The notes under the pieces: model-generated
The model's input: only the letters and a program-made list of their open reading frames with translations
Databases searched by the model: none
Told to the model about the DNA's origin: nothing
Translations under genes and position numbers: made by a program
NCBI GenBank assembly: GCA_965222695.1
Contig: OZ244967.1
Coordinates: forward strand, 372,001-436,000
From: UBA7957 sp965222695
Lineage (GTDB): Bacteria > Pseudomonadota > Gammaproteobacteria > Granulosicoccales > Granulosicoccaceae
Reading direction: 5' to 3'
DNA length: 64,000 nt
Part shown: piece after piece, positions 25,525-34,565 of the stretch
How the letters are laid out: every line of letters starts with the position of its first letter
Numbering within the stretch: the stretch's first letter is position 1

Positions 25525-25869
25525 ATGGCACAAAAATACGAACTTCCCAAAGCAGAAGAATTTCTCGCACCTTTCAAAGCGTTAAACGAAGTTACTCTGG
25601 CAAATGCCGAGAAGCTGGTCGCTCTGCAAAGCAAAAACTTCGAGAAATACTCAAAAATCGCTCTATCCAGCTTGCAGGAAGCCGCCAAAGTTTCCAATCT
25701 GCAGCAATCTCAGGCATATTTCACCAAGCAGGGTGAGGTCAGCAAGCAGGTTGCGGAAGATTTCGCAGCGGATCTGAAAGAAGTTGCTGAACTGGGCCAA
25801 TCTTACGTTGCTGAAGTTCAAAAGCTGGTCTCTGAAGGCGTTGCTACAGCCACCAAAAAAGCGGCTTAA
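25525..25869 (+). CDS. Phasin (PHA granule-associated protein)
   Basis: Small amphipathic helical protein of 114 residues coating polyhydroxyalkanoate granules. The central LVALQSKNFEKYSKIALSSLQEA and the Ala/Lys/Glu-rich helices are typical of the phasin_2 family, and the C-terminus ends in an Ala/Lys-rich tail (ATATKKAA). It is led by a strong promoter and a GGAGA ribosome site and closed by a strong intrinsic terminator, which suggests an abundantly expressed single gene. Confidence 0.92.
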   Translation: MAQKYELPKAEEFLAPFKALNEVTLANAEKLVALQSKNFEKYSKIALSSLQEAAKVSNLQQSQAYFTKQGEVSKQVAEDFAADLKEVAELGQSYVAEVQKLVSEGVATATKKAA

Positions 25870-25896
25870 TTGACACCAAGGAAGCCGGAATACAGG

Positions 25897-25927
25897 AAAA
25901 CCCCGGGGTTCACTCCGGGGTTTTTTT
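25897..25927 (+). terminator. Intrinsic terminator of the phasin gene
   Basis: A 10-bp stem (AAAACCCCGG, 25897-25906, with 25915-25924) is followed by a run of T to 25927. It may also serve the convergent TRAP operon. Confidence 0.88.
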
Positions 25928-25929
25928 GC

Positions 25930-27231
25930 TTAGGAATAAAGCACGGTCGGCAGCCAAAGTGAAATTGCAGGTATCAGAACGATCAGGCAGAGCCGAATAA
26001 TGTCGGCAAACCAGAACGGTGTGACGCCTCTGAAAATGGTGCCGGTCTTCACGTCCGGGAGTACGCTGCTAAGAACAAAAATATTCAAACCCACCGGTGG
26101 CGTGATCAGGCTGATCTCCGTGACCACCACGACCACGATTCCGAACCAGACGAGGTCAAATCCCAGGCTTTGAACCAGTGGAAAAAACATCGGCACGGTC
26201 AACAATAACATCGACAGGCTTTCTAACAGACAACCCAGCACAATATAGATCAACAGAATTACAAATATCACCATCATGGGTGTGATATCCAGGCCGGTGA
26301 CGAATCCCAGCAACTCATCAGGTAAGCCGGCACGGTTAACAAAATTGGAAAAGACCAGTGCGCCGATCAATACGGCGAACAGGGTGGCGGTGGTTTGTGC
26401 CGTCTCCGCCAGAATTTCAAAGAGCACCCTGAAATTCAAGGCCTTGCGGGACAGCGCGATCAAAAAGGCTCCGGCTGCACCTATGCCGGCTGCTTCCGTC
26501 GGAGTGAAGATACCGGTATAGATTCCGCCCATAACCACAATAAATAAAATCAGTGTGCCGGCGACTCCGCCTAAGGCGGACAATTTTTCTTTGGTAGTAG
26601 CCTCCTCTACGCTGGGGCCGGCTTTAGGATCACGTACGACGGTGTAATACACCGCGCCCAGATACAGCAAAACTCCAAGCATGCCTGGAAAAAAACCGGC
26701 GGCGAAGAGTTCACGGATACTTTGCTCGGTGAGAACTCCGTAGATCACCAGGATCACGCTCGGAGGAATCAATATTCCCAGAGTGCCGCCGGCTGCAATT
26801 GAGGCCGACGCCAACGCGTCGGAGTAGCCGTATTTGCGCATCGGTGGCATGGCGACTTTTGCCATGGTGGCGGCCGTGGCCAGACTCGAACCGCAGATAG
26901 CCGAGAAACCACCACAGGCAACGACTGTGGCCATGGAAAGCCCGCCGCGGCGGTGTCCTAAAAAGGCATGGGACGCTCGATAGAGTTCGTGCGACAGGCC
27001 GGCTCGTGTAACCAGGTTGCCCATCAATATGAACATGGGAATGACGGAAAGACTGTATTCCTGAGTAATATCGATGGTGTTTCTCGCCGCCATGGAGAGC
27101 GCCGGAACCCAATTAAAATTCGAGAGTGCAGCAAAACCGATCAGACCCACCAATCCCATTGCCAGTGCGATCGGAACCCTTAGCAAGATAAGGACAAGCA
27201 GTCCTCCAAAACCATAAAGTGCTGTTACCAC
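25930..27231 (-). CDS. dctM: TRAP transporter large permease (DctM)
   Basis: Large membrane subunit of a tripartite ATP-independent periplasmic transporter, 433 residues with about twelve hydrophobic helices, driving Na+- or H+-coupled uptake. ICGSSLATAATMAKVAMPPMRKYGY and the GTLGILIPPSVILVIYG loop are family hallmarks. Translation appears to begin at a GTG with AAGGG upstream. It is the last gene of dctP-dctQ-dctM on this strand; its 3' end lies 3 bases from the phasin terminator T run. Confidence 0.93.
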   Translation of the reverse strand: MVTALYGFGGLLVLILLRVPIALAMGLVGLIGFAALSNFNWVPALSMAARNTIDITQEYSLSVIPMFILMGNLVTRAGLSHELYRASHAFLGHRRGGLSMATVVACGGFSAICGSSLATAATMAKVAMPPMRKYGYSDALASASIAAGGTLGILIPPSVILVIYGVLTEQSIRELFAAGFFPGMLGVLLYLGAVYYTVVRDPKAGPSVEEATTKEKLSALGGVAGTLILFIVVMGGIYTGIFTPTEAAGIGAAGAFLIALSRKALNFRVLFEILAETAQTTATLFAVLIGALVFSNFVNRAGLPDELLGFVTGLDITPMMVIFVILLIYIVLGCLLESLSMLLLTVPMFFPLVQSLGFDLVWFGIVVVVVTEISLITPPVGLNIFVLSSVLPDVKTGTIFRGVTPFWFADIIRLCLIVLIPAISLWLPTVLYS

Positions 27232-27288
27232 AGTCGGCCCTTGTCAGAATAAAGTTCGTTTAAAAAAAGTGCGCTAACCGCTCATGCA

Positions 27289-27813
27289 CTAATACGTGTT
27301 GTATTTTCTCGATACTTTGAATACCCGGTATATGCCGTAGGTGGCCGCGGCAAGTGCGGTGAACCAGCACATATAAGCCATGAAAAGAATGATATAGCCG
27401 GGCGGGAAATTAAGATATTCACTGACTTCGCCGTATTCCAGCGACCGTCCTCCGAGTACGTGTATACGGTTTCCGAGAAAAAACAACGCAACCGCCGTGG
27501 TCAGCTGTATCAGGACCGTGCGAATTTGTGCCGCTTTTGAAGAGAATAAATTGTCCAGCAGATCAACGACGACATGCTCGTTTCTCCAGGACACCACCGG
27601 TAAAGTCGCGAACACCAGAATCGCCAGGGCGAATTCAGTCAATTCAGTCGAACCGGTAAGCGGTGAGTTGAACAAATTGCGGCCAGCCACATCAACGCAG
27701 GTAATTACCATTAAAGCAAATAATACGATTGACGCGGCGCCCAATAAAAACAGGGTCAGCCAGTAGGCCGGCCCTGTTTCACCTTTCGCTTGTATTTTTA
27801 TTTTTTCGGACAT
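27289..27813 (-). CDS. dctQ: TRAP transporter small permease (DctQ)
   Basis: Small membrane subunit of the same TRAP system, 174 residues with four hydrophobic helices (TLFLLGAASIVLFALMVITCVDVAGRNLF first, YIILFMAYMCWFTALAAATYGIYRVF last). The segment WRNEHVVVDLL is typical of DctQ. A GGAGG ribosome site precedes the ATG. It lies between dctP and dctM, in the usual order. Confidence 0.9.
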   Translation of the reverse strand: MSEKIKIQAKGETGPAYWLTLFLLGAASIVLFALMVITCVDVAGRNLFNSPLTGSTELTEFALAILVFATLPVVSWRNEHVVVDLLDNLFSSKAAQIRTVLIQLTTAVALFFLGNRIHVLGGRSLEYGEVSEYLNFPPGYIILFMAYMCWFTALAAATYGIYRVFKVSRKYNTY

Positions 27814-27841
27814 GCGGACTATGCCTCCGAAGGAATAGGGG

Positions 27842-28849
27842 TTAGAGACCGCGTGCTATCTCTCGAAATTCTTTCAGCGCCGCCTCGGCATCGACACCGC
27901 GCTCACTCGCATGCTCTATCCACTGCTCGTCCATACCCGTGGTCAGCTCAGCAAATTCTGCATTAATTGCGTCGGTTGCGTCCATGATATTATTTCCGGA
28001 CGCCTTGGCATCGGCCTCACCCTCGTCATCGTTGGCGGCCCAGGCAGCACCCGCCAATTGCGATAGCTTTTCGCCGGACACACTCATTATAGCCTTTTGG
28101 TCTTCTTCCGATAGAGATGCCATAAAGTCAGGATTGATAAAAAACCCGAAGCTGCCCAGATACATTCCACCCGGGAACTTCAAAGTAAAAGGTGCAACTT
28201 CTTTCAGGCGAAGCGACTTTTTCTCGCCCATCGGCATAAAGACACCATCTGCAACGCCTTGAGCGAGTATTTCATAGACTTTGGAGCCGGGAGCGGGAAC
28301 GCCGTTTATGCCCATGCGTTTGCCGATCTCGCCCTGGATTCCGCCACCGACCCGGATTTTCTTGCCTTTCATATCTGCCAGGGACTCAATCGGCTCGATC
28401 ATATGAATCTGGCCCGGTCCATGGGTGAACAGGCCGGCAACAATCACTCCCTTATGTTCATTGCCCTGGGACAGGTATTTTTCATGAATTCGCCAATGAG
28501 CTACTGAAGCGGCTTCGGCGCCTATGCCATGAAGCGGTAATTCAGGAAGCTGTGTCAGTATAAACCGGCCGGGGAAATATCCGTGGTAGGTCCAGCCAGC
28601 GTCGAATGCACCGTCCTGCACCTGATCTATCACGCTTTTCGGATGGCCGCTGACATATTCTATTTTTAGCTTTACACGACCCTCTGTCGCTTCGGAAATC
28701 CACTCGCCCCAGGTCGGTAAAACGTTTTTATTCTGCGTGTGAGTCGGTGGCAGCCAAGAACCCACTCGCATCACCGTTTCCGCTAACACCTGGCTCGACA
28801 GAGTAACGCCGAATACCAGGCCGGCAGCAAGTAATTTGAGATGCTTCAT
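27842..28849 (-). CDS. dctP: TRAP transporter solute-binding protein (DctP)
   Basis: Periplasmic binding protein with a signal peptide ending near QVLA, 335 residues from the ATG at 28849, which has a strong GGAGAGGGG ribosome site; a start 15 codons earlier is less likely. DctP marks include the conserved Arg in MKGKKIRVGGGIQGE, which grips the ligand carboxylate, and the PMGEKKSLRLKEVAPF segment. It belongs to the DctP/TAXI-like group for organic acids; the exact ligand is unknown. The upstream region has a palindrome at 29028-29042 that may be its operator. Confidence 0.88.
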   Translation of the reverse strand: MKHLKLLAAGLVFGVTLSSQVLAETVMRVGSWLPPTHTQNKNVLPTWGEWISEATEGRVKLKIEYVSGHPKSVIDQVQDGAFDAGWTYHGYFPGRFILTQLPELPLHGIGAEAASVAHWRIHEKYLSQGNEHKGVIVAGLFTHGPGQIHMIEPIESLADMKGKKIRVGGGIQGEIGKRMGINGVPAPGSKVYEILAQGVADGVFMPMGEKKSLRLKEVAPFTLKFPGGMYLGSFGFFINPDFMASLSEEDQKAIMSVSGEKLSQLAGAAWAANDDEGEADAKASGNNIMDATDAINAEFAELTTGMDEQWIEHASERGVDAEAALKEFREIARGL

Positions 28850-29342
28850 ATCCCCTCTCCTAAAATGAGTTTGTAAATAGTGATTTTTCGACAAAGTTAC
28901 CGGTTATTATCAGTCTGTTCCAGAGTACCGGTGGCAACTGACTTTCTTTATTACAGGATCGGATAGCTATGTCTTCTCGCAGATGAATCCGACCGCGACT
29001 ATTCGTTTTTGCCGGTTACAGGTCCAAATGTCCGTCGGACATAAACACCGGACACAAAGTATTACATAAAAATGACAAATATCAATATTTCTGTAACACA
29101 ACAGCCAATAATTTACATGAATTATATTTTATAATATATTGTTATTTATATTAATATTTGAATTAATCGATTTTTCAGTACATTTTTATTGAACTAAATT
29201 CCAGGTATTTTATTCAGCGTCATGGTAATAGAAGAACAAATAAACGCGGGTGATAGCAAAAAGCAGCAAGATGCAGTCTCTGAGTAAGGCCCCGGGTGCG
29301 TTTATGACTACGATTGAATATAGGATAAGGAGAGTTAAACAT
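28850..29342. other. AT-rich divergent regulatory region
   Basis: About 490 bases without a supported gene between dctP (reverse) and nadE (forward). The stretch from about 29060 to 29210 is extremely AT-rich and holds several TATAAT-like hexamers, so no single promoter can be chosen. The palindrome at 29028-29042 lies on the dctP side. Confidence 0.6.
29028..29042. promoter_or_regulatory. Perfect palindrome ATGTCCG-T-CGGACAT, operator-like
   Basis: A 15-base perfect inverted repeat (7-1-7) about 180 bases upstream of dctP. A related half-site (CCGGACAC) follows within 10 bases. Palindromes of this size upstream of TRAP operons are often sites of GntR- or LacI-type regulators; no such regulator gene is in the window. 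Confidence 0.45.
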
Positions 29343-30128
29343 ATGCACAATGATAAGGTTATTGGATTCATTGTCGACTGGTTATGTGATTATGTCGGGC
29401 AATCCGGTCTGAAGGGTTTTGTGGTCGGCGTATCCGGCGGTATTGATTCGGCCCTGACGTCAACTCTGGTTGCAAAAACGGGTATGCCCTCCATAGCCTT
29501 AAGCATGCCGATTCATCAAAAGCCGGAGCAGGAGTCCCTGGCTGACCTGCACCTTGAGTGGCTGGCCGGAAACTTTAACAACATTGATACGCACTCCATC
29601 GAATTGACACCGGTATTCAGTTCCATGCAAACGCATTTCCCGGCACAAATCCAAGACGATTTGACAATGGCGAATACGCGTTCAAGATTGCGTATGATTA
29701 CCCTTTACGCGTATGCCAGTCACCACAATATGCTCGTTGCAGGGACGGGTAACAGAGTCGAAGACTTTGGCGTAGGATTTTTCACCAAGTACGGAGACGG
29801 AGGTGTGGATATTTCACCCATTGCGGATTTGATGAAATCGGAAGTTTATCAATTGGCGAAACATCTGGGCATTCTTGAGGCAATACAAAAGGCATCGCCG
29901 ACCGATGGCTTATGGGAGGATGATCGAACGGACGAAACTCAGCTGGGTGCCCTTTATTCGGAACTGGAATGGGCTATGGTGTTTTTGGAATCGGGCGGGG
30001 ATAGCCGGACCCTGTCCGCCAGGGAAAAAGCCGTTTTGGAGATATATCGGAAATTCCACTCGGCTAACAGGCATAAGATGCAGCCTATACCGGTTTGTAA
30101 AATTCCGGAAAAGCTCAGGGAGACATAA
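29343..30128 (+). CDS. nadE: NAD synthetase, ammonia-dependent type
   Basis: Forms NAD from deamido-NAD, ATP and ammonia. PP-loop SGGIDSAL near residue 30; NTRSRLRMITLYAYASHHNMLVAGTGNRVEDFGVGFFTKYGDGGVDISPIADLMKSEV is the family core. There is no N-terminal glutaminase domain, so ammonia must be free or supplied by another protein. The ATG at 29343 with AGGAG upstream gives 261 residues; earlier in-frame starts lack a good ribosome site. It stands alone, with a hairpin (30130-30146) just after the stop. Confidence 0.9.
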   Translation: MHNDKVIGFIVDWLCDYVGQSGLKGFVVGVSGGIDSALTSTLVAKTGMPSIALSMPIHQKPEQESLADLHLEWLAGNFNNIDTHSIELTPVFSSMQTHFPAQIQDDLTMANTRSRLRMITLYAYASHHNMLVAGTGNRVEDFGVGFFTKYGDGGVDISPIADLMKSEVYQLAKHLGILEAIQKASPTDGLWEDDRTDETQLGALYSELEWAMVFLESGGDSRTLSAREKAVLEIYRKFHSANRHKMQPIPVCKIPEKLRET

Positions 30129-30129
30129 G

Positions 30130-30146
30130 ATGGGGTGACACCCCAT
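30130..30146 (+). terminator. Hairpin after nadE, possible terminator
   Basis: ATGGGGT pairs perfectly with ACCCCAT around a 3-base loop immediately after the stop codon. A T run appears only at 30160-30166, so as an intrinsic terminator it is imperfect. Confidence 0.45.
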
Positions 30147-30282
30147 TCATAGGCCATGGTTTTTTTGAAAACACCTGCTTCCTGCAAGACTGTTTATTCG
30201 TTCTCGCCATGGTAATTTAACCCTATTTTTGCTACTTTGCGGCTGCAAACAGTACCCGTCCAATTCATAGTGGAATAATTGC

Positions 30283-31068
30283 ATGCGCAGAGTGATTTTC
30301 AATCAAAAAGGTGGTGTGGGAAAATCGACTATAGCAACAAATCTTGCCGCGATCGGCGCTGAGCGCGGACGGAAAACCCTGCTGATTGATCTTGACACAC
30401 TAGGCAATTCAAGCCGCTATCTGCTGGGAGATGACTGGCTGAATCAGGCCGGTAATGCAGCCGATTTTTTCAATGAATTATTGACAATAACCTATTCTCC
30501 CAAGGGTCTGGCAGCTTACGCGCAGCCCACACAGTTCGACAATCTGGCCATTCTGGCCGCGCATCCTGACTTGGCCAATATGATGAACCAACTGGATGCG
30601 CGTTATAAAATCAACAAACTGAAAAAGGCCCTGGAAGATTTACCTGAGTACGATGATGTCTGGATTGATACACCTCCGGCGCTGAATTTTTACAGCATGT
30701 CTGCATTGATCGCGGCGCAAGCCTGTCTTATTCCGTTTGATTGCGATGATTTTGCCCGGCAGGCACTGTATGGCTTGATTCAAACTGTGCAGGATATTCG
30801 GGAGGATCACAACCCGCAGTTGCACATTGAGGGTATTATCGTGAATCAGTTTCAGGCCCGGGCCAAACTTCCACAAACGCTCATCGAGGAAATGGCCGAA
30901 GAGGGGCTACCGCTTATGCAGAATAAAATTGCACGTTCGGTCAAGGTGAGCGAATCGCATCAGCGGGCTCTGCCACTGGTGCATCTGGATAAAAAACATA
31001 AGGTGGCGCAACAGTTTTCTGATCTGTATGGTGAAATTACCAAGGAAGATTCGCCGGTTTTAGCTTAG
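30283..31068 (+). CDS. ParA-family ATPase (orphan)
   Basis: Deviant Walker A ATPase of 261 residues: FNQKGGVGKSTIATNLA at the N-terminus, Walker A' LIDLDTLGNSSRYLLG and Walker B VWIDTPPALNF. No ParB gene or parS-like repeat lies beside it, and chromosomal parAB normally sits near the origin with gidAB, so this is an orphan. Orphan ParA proteins position other cargo (flagella, chemoreceptors, carboxysomes, PHA granules); none of these is proven here. The genes on either side, nadE and a DUF454 protein, are not obvious partners. Confidence 0.82.
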   Translation: MRRVIFNQKGGVGKSTIATNLAAIGAERGRKTLLIDLDTLGNSSRYLLGDDWLNQAGNAADFFNELLTITYSPKGLAAYAQPTQFDNLAILAAHPDLANMMNQLDARYKINKLKKALEDLPEYDDVWIDTPPALNFYSMSALIAAQACLIPFDCDDFARQALYGLIQTVQDIREDHNPQLHIEGIIVNQFQARAKLPQTLIEEMAEEGLPLMQNKIARSVKVSESHQRALPLVHLDKKHKVAQQFSDLYGEITKEDSPVLA

Positions 31069-31479
31069 CCCGATGGATAAGTTGCAAACCAGTAAATCTA
31101 AGAAACTTCAGAAAGAAGATGAAATAATAGATTGAAAAATCTAGAATTAATTTCTATGAATTGATAGAAAAAAAGAGGCCGGGTGGAGGAAACCCGGCAC
31201 TGAGGGGAAAGATGAAGAAAACACACAGCCCTGTGTGTGGTTCTATTCTCCTCATTGCAGCTGAGTTGTTCTGTGAAATTATCCGATTCGGTTCGGTGAA
31301 TAGTTAACAGAAAATCCGTACTCTATGACCGCGTATCCCGGTATCTGCTGCCGAACTGATTCACCGGGCATCCGGCTCTGCAATCTTTCGGGTCAACCCT
31401 AGAAACTCGGCCCACCGCACGAGTACATTCAATGAATCTTTAATGAAAGCAGTGTAATATCACGCTCTTTGGTTCGTCA
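31069..31479. other. Intergenic region with candidate structured RNA
   Basis: No gene is supported in these roughly 410 bases after the ParA gene. The segment 31178-31253 carries three nested or adjacent stems described separately. The remainder, 31254-31479, shows nothing I recognise. Confidence 0.5.
31178..31253 (+). ncRNA. Candidate structured RNA or leader
   Basis: A 7-bp GC-rich hairpin (GCCGGGT, 31178-31184, with 31192-31198) is followed by a compound hairpin. Its inner stem is a perfect 8-bp ACACACAG (31221-31228) with CTGTGTGT (31231-31238), and its outer stem pairs 31202-31209 with 31246-31253 with one G-U pair. A poly-A/purine stretch precedes it. It resembles no Rfam family I can name, and it could simply be a terminator or processing structure of the ParA transcript. 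Confidence 0.35.
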
Positions 31480-31890
31480 TTGAAATTCTGTGACCATAGG
31501 TTTTTGCTGAGATTACTGTTAGTGCAATCAGTAACATACAAGCTATTGGGCTTTGCTTTTGTCGCTGTGGCAGCTTTGGGAGTGGTGTTGCCCTTGCTGC
31601 CGGCCACGCCGTTCTTACTACTGGCTGCCGGCTGTTTTGCCCGCTCGTCGGAAACCTGTCATCGCTGGTTGATGAATAGCCGGATTTTCGGAGATTTGCT
31701 CAATAACTGGGAAAAAAACCGCTGTGTTTCCCTCAATACCAAGATTGTCGCTTATGCGTCTTTGATAATATTCGGCGGGTATTCCATCTTTTTCGGGCTT
31801 GAAGGAATCATACCCCGGCTGATCGGTGTCATTATTGTCGGACTCGGATTTTATTATGTCGGTCGCATTGCGATTTGCCCTGGCAAGTAG
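31480..31890 (+). CDS. YbaN/DUF454 inner membrane protein
   Basis: Small membrane protein of the DUF454 (E. coli YbaN) family with three hydrophobic segments. LPLLPATPFLLLAAGCFARSSETCHRWLMNSRIFGDLLNNWEKNR is the family signature and the C-terminus is hydrophobic. Function is unknown in the family. The start is uncertain: no ATG is available near the N-terminus, a TTG at 31480 and a GTG at 31522 are both in frame, and neither has a good ribosome site. Confidence 0.82.
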   Translation: MKFCDHRFLLRLLLVQSVTYKLLGFAFVAVAALGVVLPLLPATPFLLLAAGCFARSSETCHRWLMNSRIFGDLLNNWEKNRCVSLNTKIVAYASLIIFGGYSIFFGLEGIIPRLIGVIIVGLGFYYVGRIAICPGK

Positions 31891-32061
31891 TTGAAGAGAA
31901 TCCGCCGGCCAAATCTTGCCTTTAAAGGATCGCGAGTAGTAAAACACAAGTCTGGAAGTTTTGACGAACGGCTCGGCATCCTGCTGGGGTCGGTGGTGTC
32001 GGGTATCATCGGGTATGTCGTTTTACGCAGAAGCCTGCCTGCCCCTTAGAGCCGATAACTC

Positions 32062-32886
32062 CTAAATTATGGCATGTCTGACTTGTGCCGATACCCATTC
32101 GCTGACAATAACAGTGGCCAGGATCACCAGCAGTATCATAGAAACCTGAGTCCATGCCAGGGTATTGATCGATGCATCGAGTTGAATACCTATGCCGCCC
32201 GCGCCCACCAGGCCCAGAACCGTTGATTCGCGAATATTTATATCCCACCGGAATACGGAAATGCCCGCAAGTGCAGGTAATACCTGTGGGAATATGCCGA
32301 ATAAGAGTACCTGCGGGCCGCTTGCACCAGTTGCGGTGACAGCCTCCACTTGGTTGCGATCGATTTCCTCAATCGCTTCGTAAAGCAATTTGGCGCAAAA
32401 GCCGACGGAGCGCAATGCTATAGCAATTACACCGGCCAACACGCCCGGACCGATTATGGTAACCAGCATCAGTGCCCACAACAGAGAATTGATGGATCGG
32501 GAAGAAACAATGATAAACAACGCCACAGGGCGGACCAGCGCCCGGCTGGGTGTAGTATTGCTGGCGGCGGCAAACGCCACCGGGACAGCAATCACCAAGG
32601 CGATCATGGTTCCCAGGGTTGCAATATTCAAAGTATCCCAGACCGGTATCCACAATTCCGACATATATGACCATTTCGGCGGTGTCATCCGACTGCCCAG
32701 ATCGGCTGCCTGCTGCGGTGCATCCTGAACAAAGAACCAGATAGTTTTATCCGATATCAATCGCCAGCAATAGACAAAGATTGCGGTACCAGCCAGCCAG
32801 GCCGCCCAGATCGAAAGCTGTTTTGTCCTGTTTCGGCGTTGCCAGAGTTTGGGCTGCGGTTTGGTATGCACTCTTATTGCACCCAC
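32062..32886 (-). CDS. phnE: Phosphonate ABC transporter permease (second)
   Basis: Inner membrane permease of the PhnE family, 274 residues with about six hydrophobic helices. The EAA loop ALRSVGFCAKLLYEAIEEIDRNQVEAVTATGASGPQVLLFGIFPQVLP is clear and is the contact site for PhnC. It starts with GTG at 32886, overlapping the end of the other phnE by 13 bases, and is the last gene of phnD-phnC-phnE-phnE. Two different PhnE subunits probably form a heterodimer. Confidence 0.9.
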   Translation of the reverse strand: MGAIRVHTKPQPKLWQRRNRTKQLSIWAAWLAGTAIFVYCWRLISDKTIWFFVQDAPQQAADLGSRMTPPKWSYMSELWIPVWDTLNIATLGTMIALVIAVPVAFAAASNTTPSRALVRPVALFIIVSSRSINSLLWALMLVTIIGPGVLAGVIAIALRSVGFCAKLLYEAIEEIDRNQVEAVTATGASGPQVLLFGIFPQVLPALAGISVFRWDINIRESTVLGLVGAGGIGIQLDASINTLAWTQVSMILLVILATVIVSEWVSAQVRHAII

Positions 32887-33677
32887 TTTCTTACATAACC
32901 GGAAGTGTATTCGACGACCATGACTATACCGATAATAATCAACAGAATTGCCGCTGCCGCATCGAACTCGTAGCGGTCAAAAGCGGTTAGCAATGTCGCT
33001 CCGATACCGCCTCCTCCGACTATGCCGACAACGGCGGATTCGCGAAAATTGATATCGAATCTGTATAAACCAAGTCCGATCATGCGTGGCATTACCTGAG
33101 GTTGGACGGCATAGTTCAGCCACTGCAGCCATCCCGCACCGGTCGATTTGATCGCCTCGGCCTGTACCGGGTCCATATCTTCAATGTCTTCCGCCAGGAG
33201 TTTTCCATAAAACCCGATAGTGGCTATGCTTAGAGCGAGAAAGCCGGCAAAAGGTCCGAATCCGAATAACTTCACGCAAAATATGGCCAGAATTATTTCC
33301 GGAAAAGTTCTCGATATTGCAAGTATGGCGCGACAGAAAAGATAAACGGGTCTGGCTGCGAGATTTTTCGCTGCCCCCAATCCGACCGGGATAGAAATCA
33401 GTACTCCCACCACGGTTGACACTACCGTCATCCAGAGACTCTCGTAGATGCCTTCGACTATAGCATCCCATCGCGAGACGAAATCCGGCGGAAAAAACGA
33501 TGCCAGAAATGATTTACCACGCGGCAAACCCTCTAATACGCGGCTCCAATTGACTTCCATTGAGGAGAATGCAAGTACCAGATATATACCCAATCCCAGC
33601 CAAAGACCCCGTCTCAGCAACGGATTTGTAATAAACGGGGGTTTTTGCCAGCGACGCATTGGAACCGGATCAGCCAT
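32874..33677 (-). CDS. phnE: Phosphonate ABC transporter permease (first)
   Basis: PhnE-family permease of 267 residues with its own EAA loop (GFYGKLLAEDIEDMDPVQAEAIKSTGAGWLQWLNYAVQPQVMP). It overlaps the 3' end of phnC by 8 bases and the 5' end of the second phnE by 13 bases, so the three are translated together. It is similar in layout to the second permease but clearly diverged, an old duplication within the operon. Confidence 0.9.
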   Translation of the reverse strand: MADPVPMRRWQKPPFITNPLLRRGLWLGLGIYLVLAFSSMEVNWSRVLEGLPRGKSFLASFFPPDFVSRWDAIVEGIYESLWMTVVSTVVGVLISIPVGLGAAKNLAARPVYLFCRAILAISRTFPEIILAIFCVKLFGFGPFAGFLALSIATIGFYGKLLAEDIEDMDPVQAEAIKSTGAGWLQWLNYAVQPQVMPRMIGLGLYRFDINFRESAVVGIVGGGGIGATLLTAFDRYEFDAAAAILLIIIGIVMVVEYTSGYVRKWVQ

Positions 33678-34479
33678 GGCCGCTCTCGCTCAGTTCTCCG
33701 GCTTCTTCATCTTCAGAATCAACTTCGATGGTCGCTTCCCAATCTTCTTCGCCGTAGATTTGCGTCAGTACCGCAGGTGTCAATCCCTCTGGCGAGCCAT
33801 CGTACACTATAACACCCATCTGCAGGCCGACGATGCGCCGGCTGAACATCTGCGCAAGCAGGACATCGTGAATATTGATAATAGCGGCCAGATTTCGTTC
33901 ATCACACAATTCGCAAATCAGGCGCATGATCTGACGTGATGTTTTCGGATCCAGACTTGCAGTGGGTTCGTCAACCAACAGCAACTCCGGATCCTGTATC
34001 AAGGCCCTGCAGATGCCCACGCGTTGTCTTTGCCCTCCCGACAGTTCGTCTGCCCGCTTATTGGCCATATGATCGAGACCGACCCGCTCGAGCAGGCGGT
34101 AGGCTTCGTCGATATCCGATTGCGGAAATTTCCGAAAATAACTGCGCCAAAAGCCTACATAGCCCAGCCTGCCGGAAAGTACATTTTCCATCACGCTGAG
34201 TCGTTCCACCAGGGCGTATTCCTGAAAAATCATACCCATTCTGCGTCTGGCCTGGCGCAGCCGGTGGCTGCCGAGCTTGGTCAATTCGGTATCGCCCAGC
34301 CAGATTTGGCCGCTTGTCGGCTCGACAAGGCGGTTGATACAGCGAATCAAAGTGCTTTTTCCGGCTCCCGACGGGCCGATCAATGCCATGACCTGGCCGC
34401 CGGGGATTTCCAAGTCAAGATCCGTGATTGCCTGATCGCCGGTTTTATAGCGTTTTACCAATTGCCTGATTCGAAGCAT
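33670..34479 (-). CDS. phnC: Phosphonate ABC transporter ATPase
   Basis: ABC ATPase of 269 residues: Walker A IGPSGAGKSTLIRCINRL, Q-loop GMIFQEYALVERLSVMENVLSGRLG (a typical PhnC segment), signature LSGGQRQRVGICRAL and Walker B LLLVDEPTASLDP. The last 25 or so residues are very acidic (EVDSEDEEAGELSESG), longer than in most PhnC. An AAGGG site precedes the ATG. Together with phnD and both phnE genes it forms a complete phosphonate/phosphite/phosphate-ester import system. Confidence 0.92.
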   Translation of the reverse strand: MLRIRQLVKRYKTGDQAITDLDLEIPGGQVMALIGPSGAGKSTLIRCINRLVEPTSGQIWLGDTELTKLGSHRLRQARRRMGMIFQEYALVERLSVMENVLSGRLGYVGFWRSYFRKFPQSDIDEAYRLLERVGLDHMANKRADELSGGQRQRVGICRALIQDPELLLVDEPTASLDPKTSRQIMRLICELCDERNLAAIINIHDVLLAQMFSRRIVGLQMGVIVYDGSPEGLTPAVLTQIYGEEDWEATIEVDSEDEEAGELSESGHG

Positions 34480-34565
34480 TGATTACCCTTTGGCCTGCCG
34501 CACTCAGCGCCCCGGACACAAATATATCCGGCCCCGCTTAAAGGATGGAAAACAGTATCGTGACT

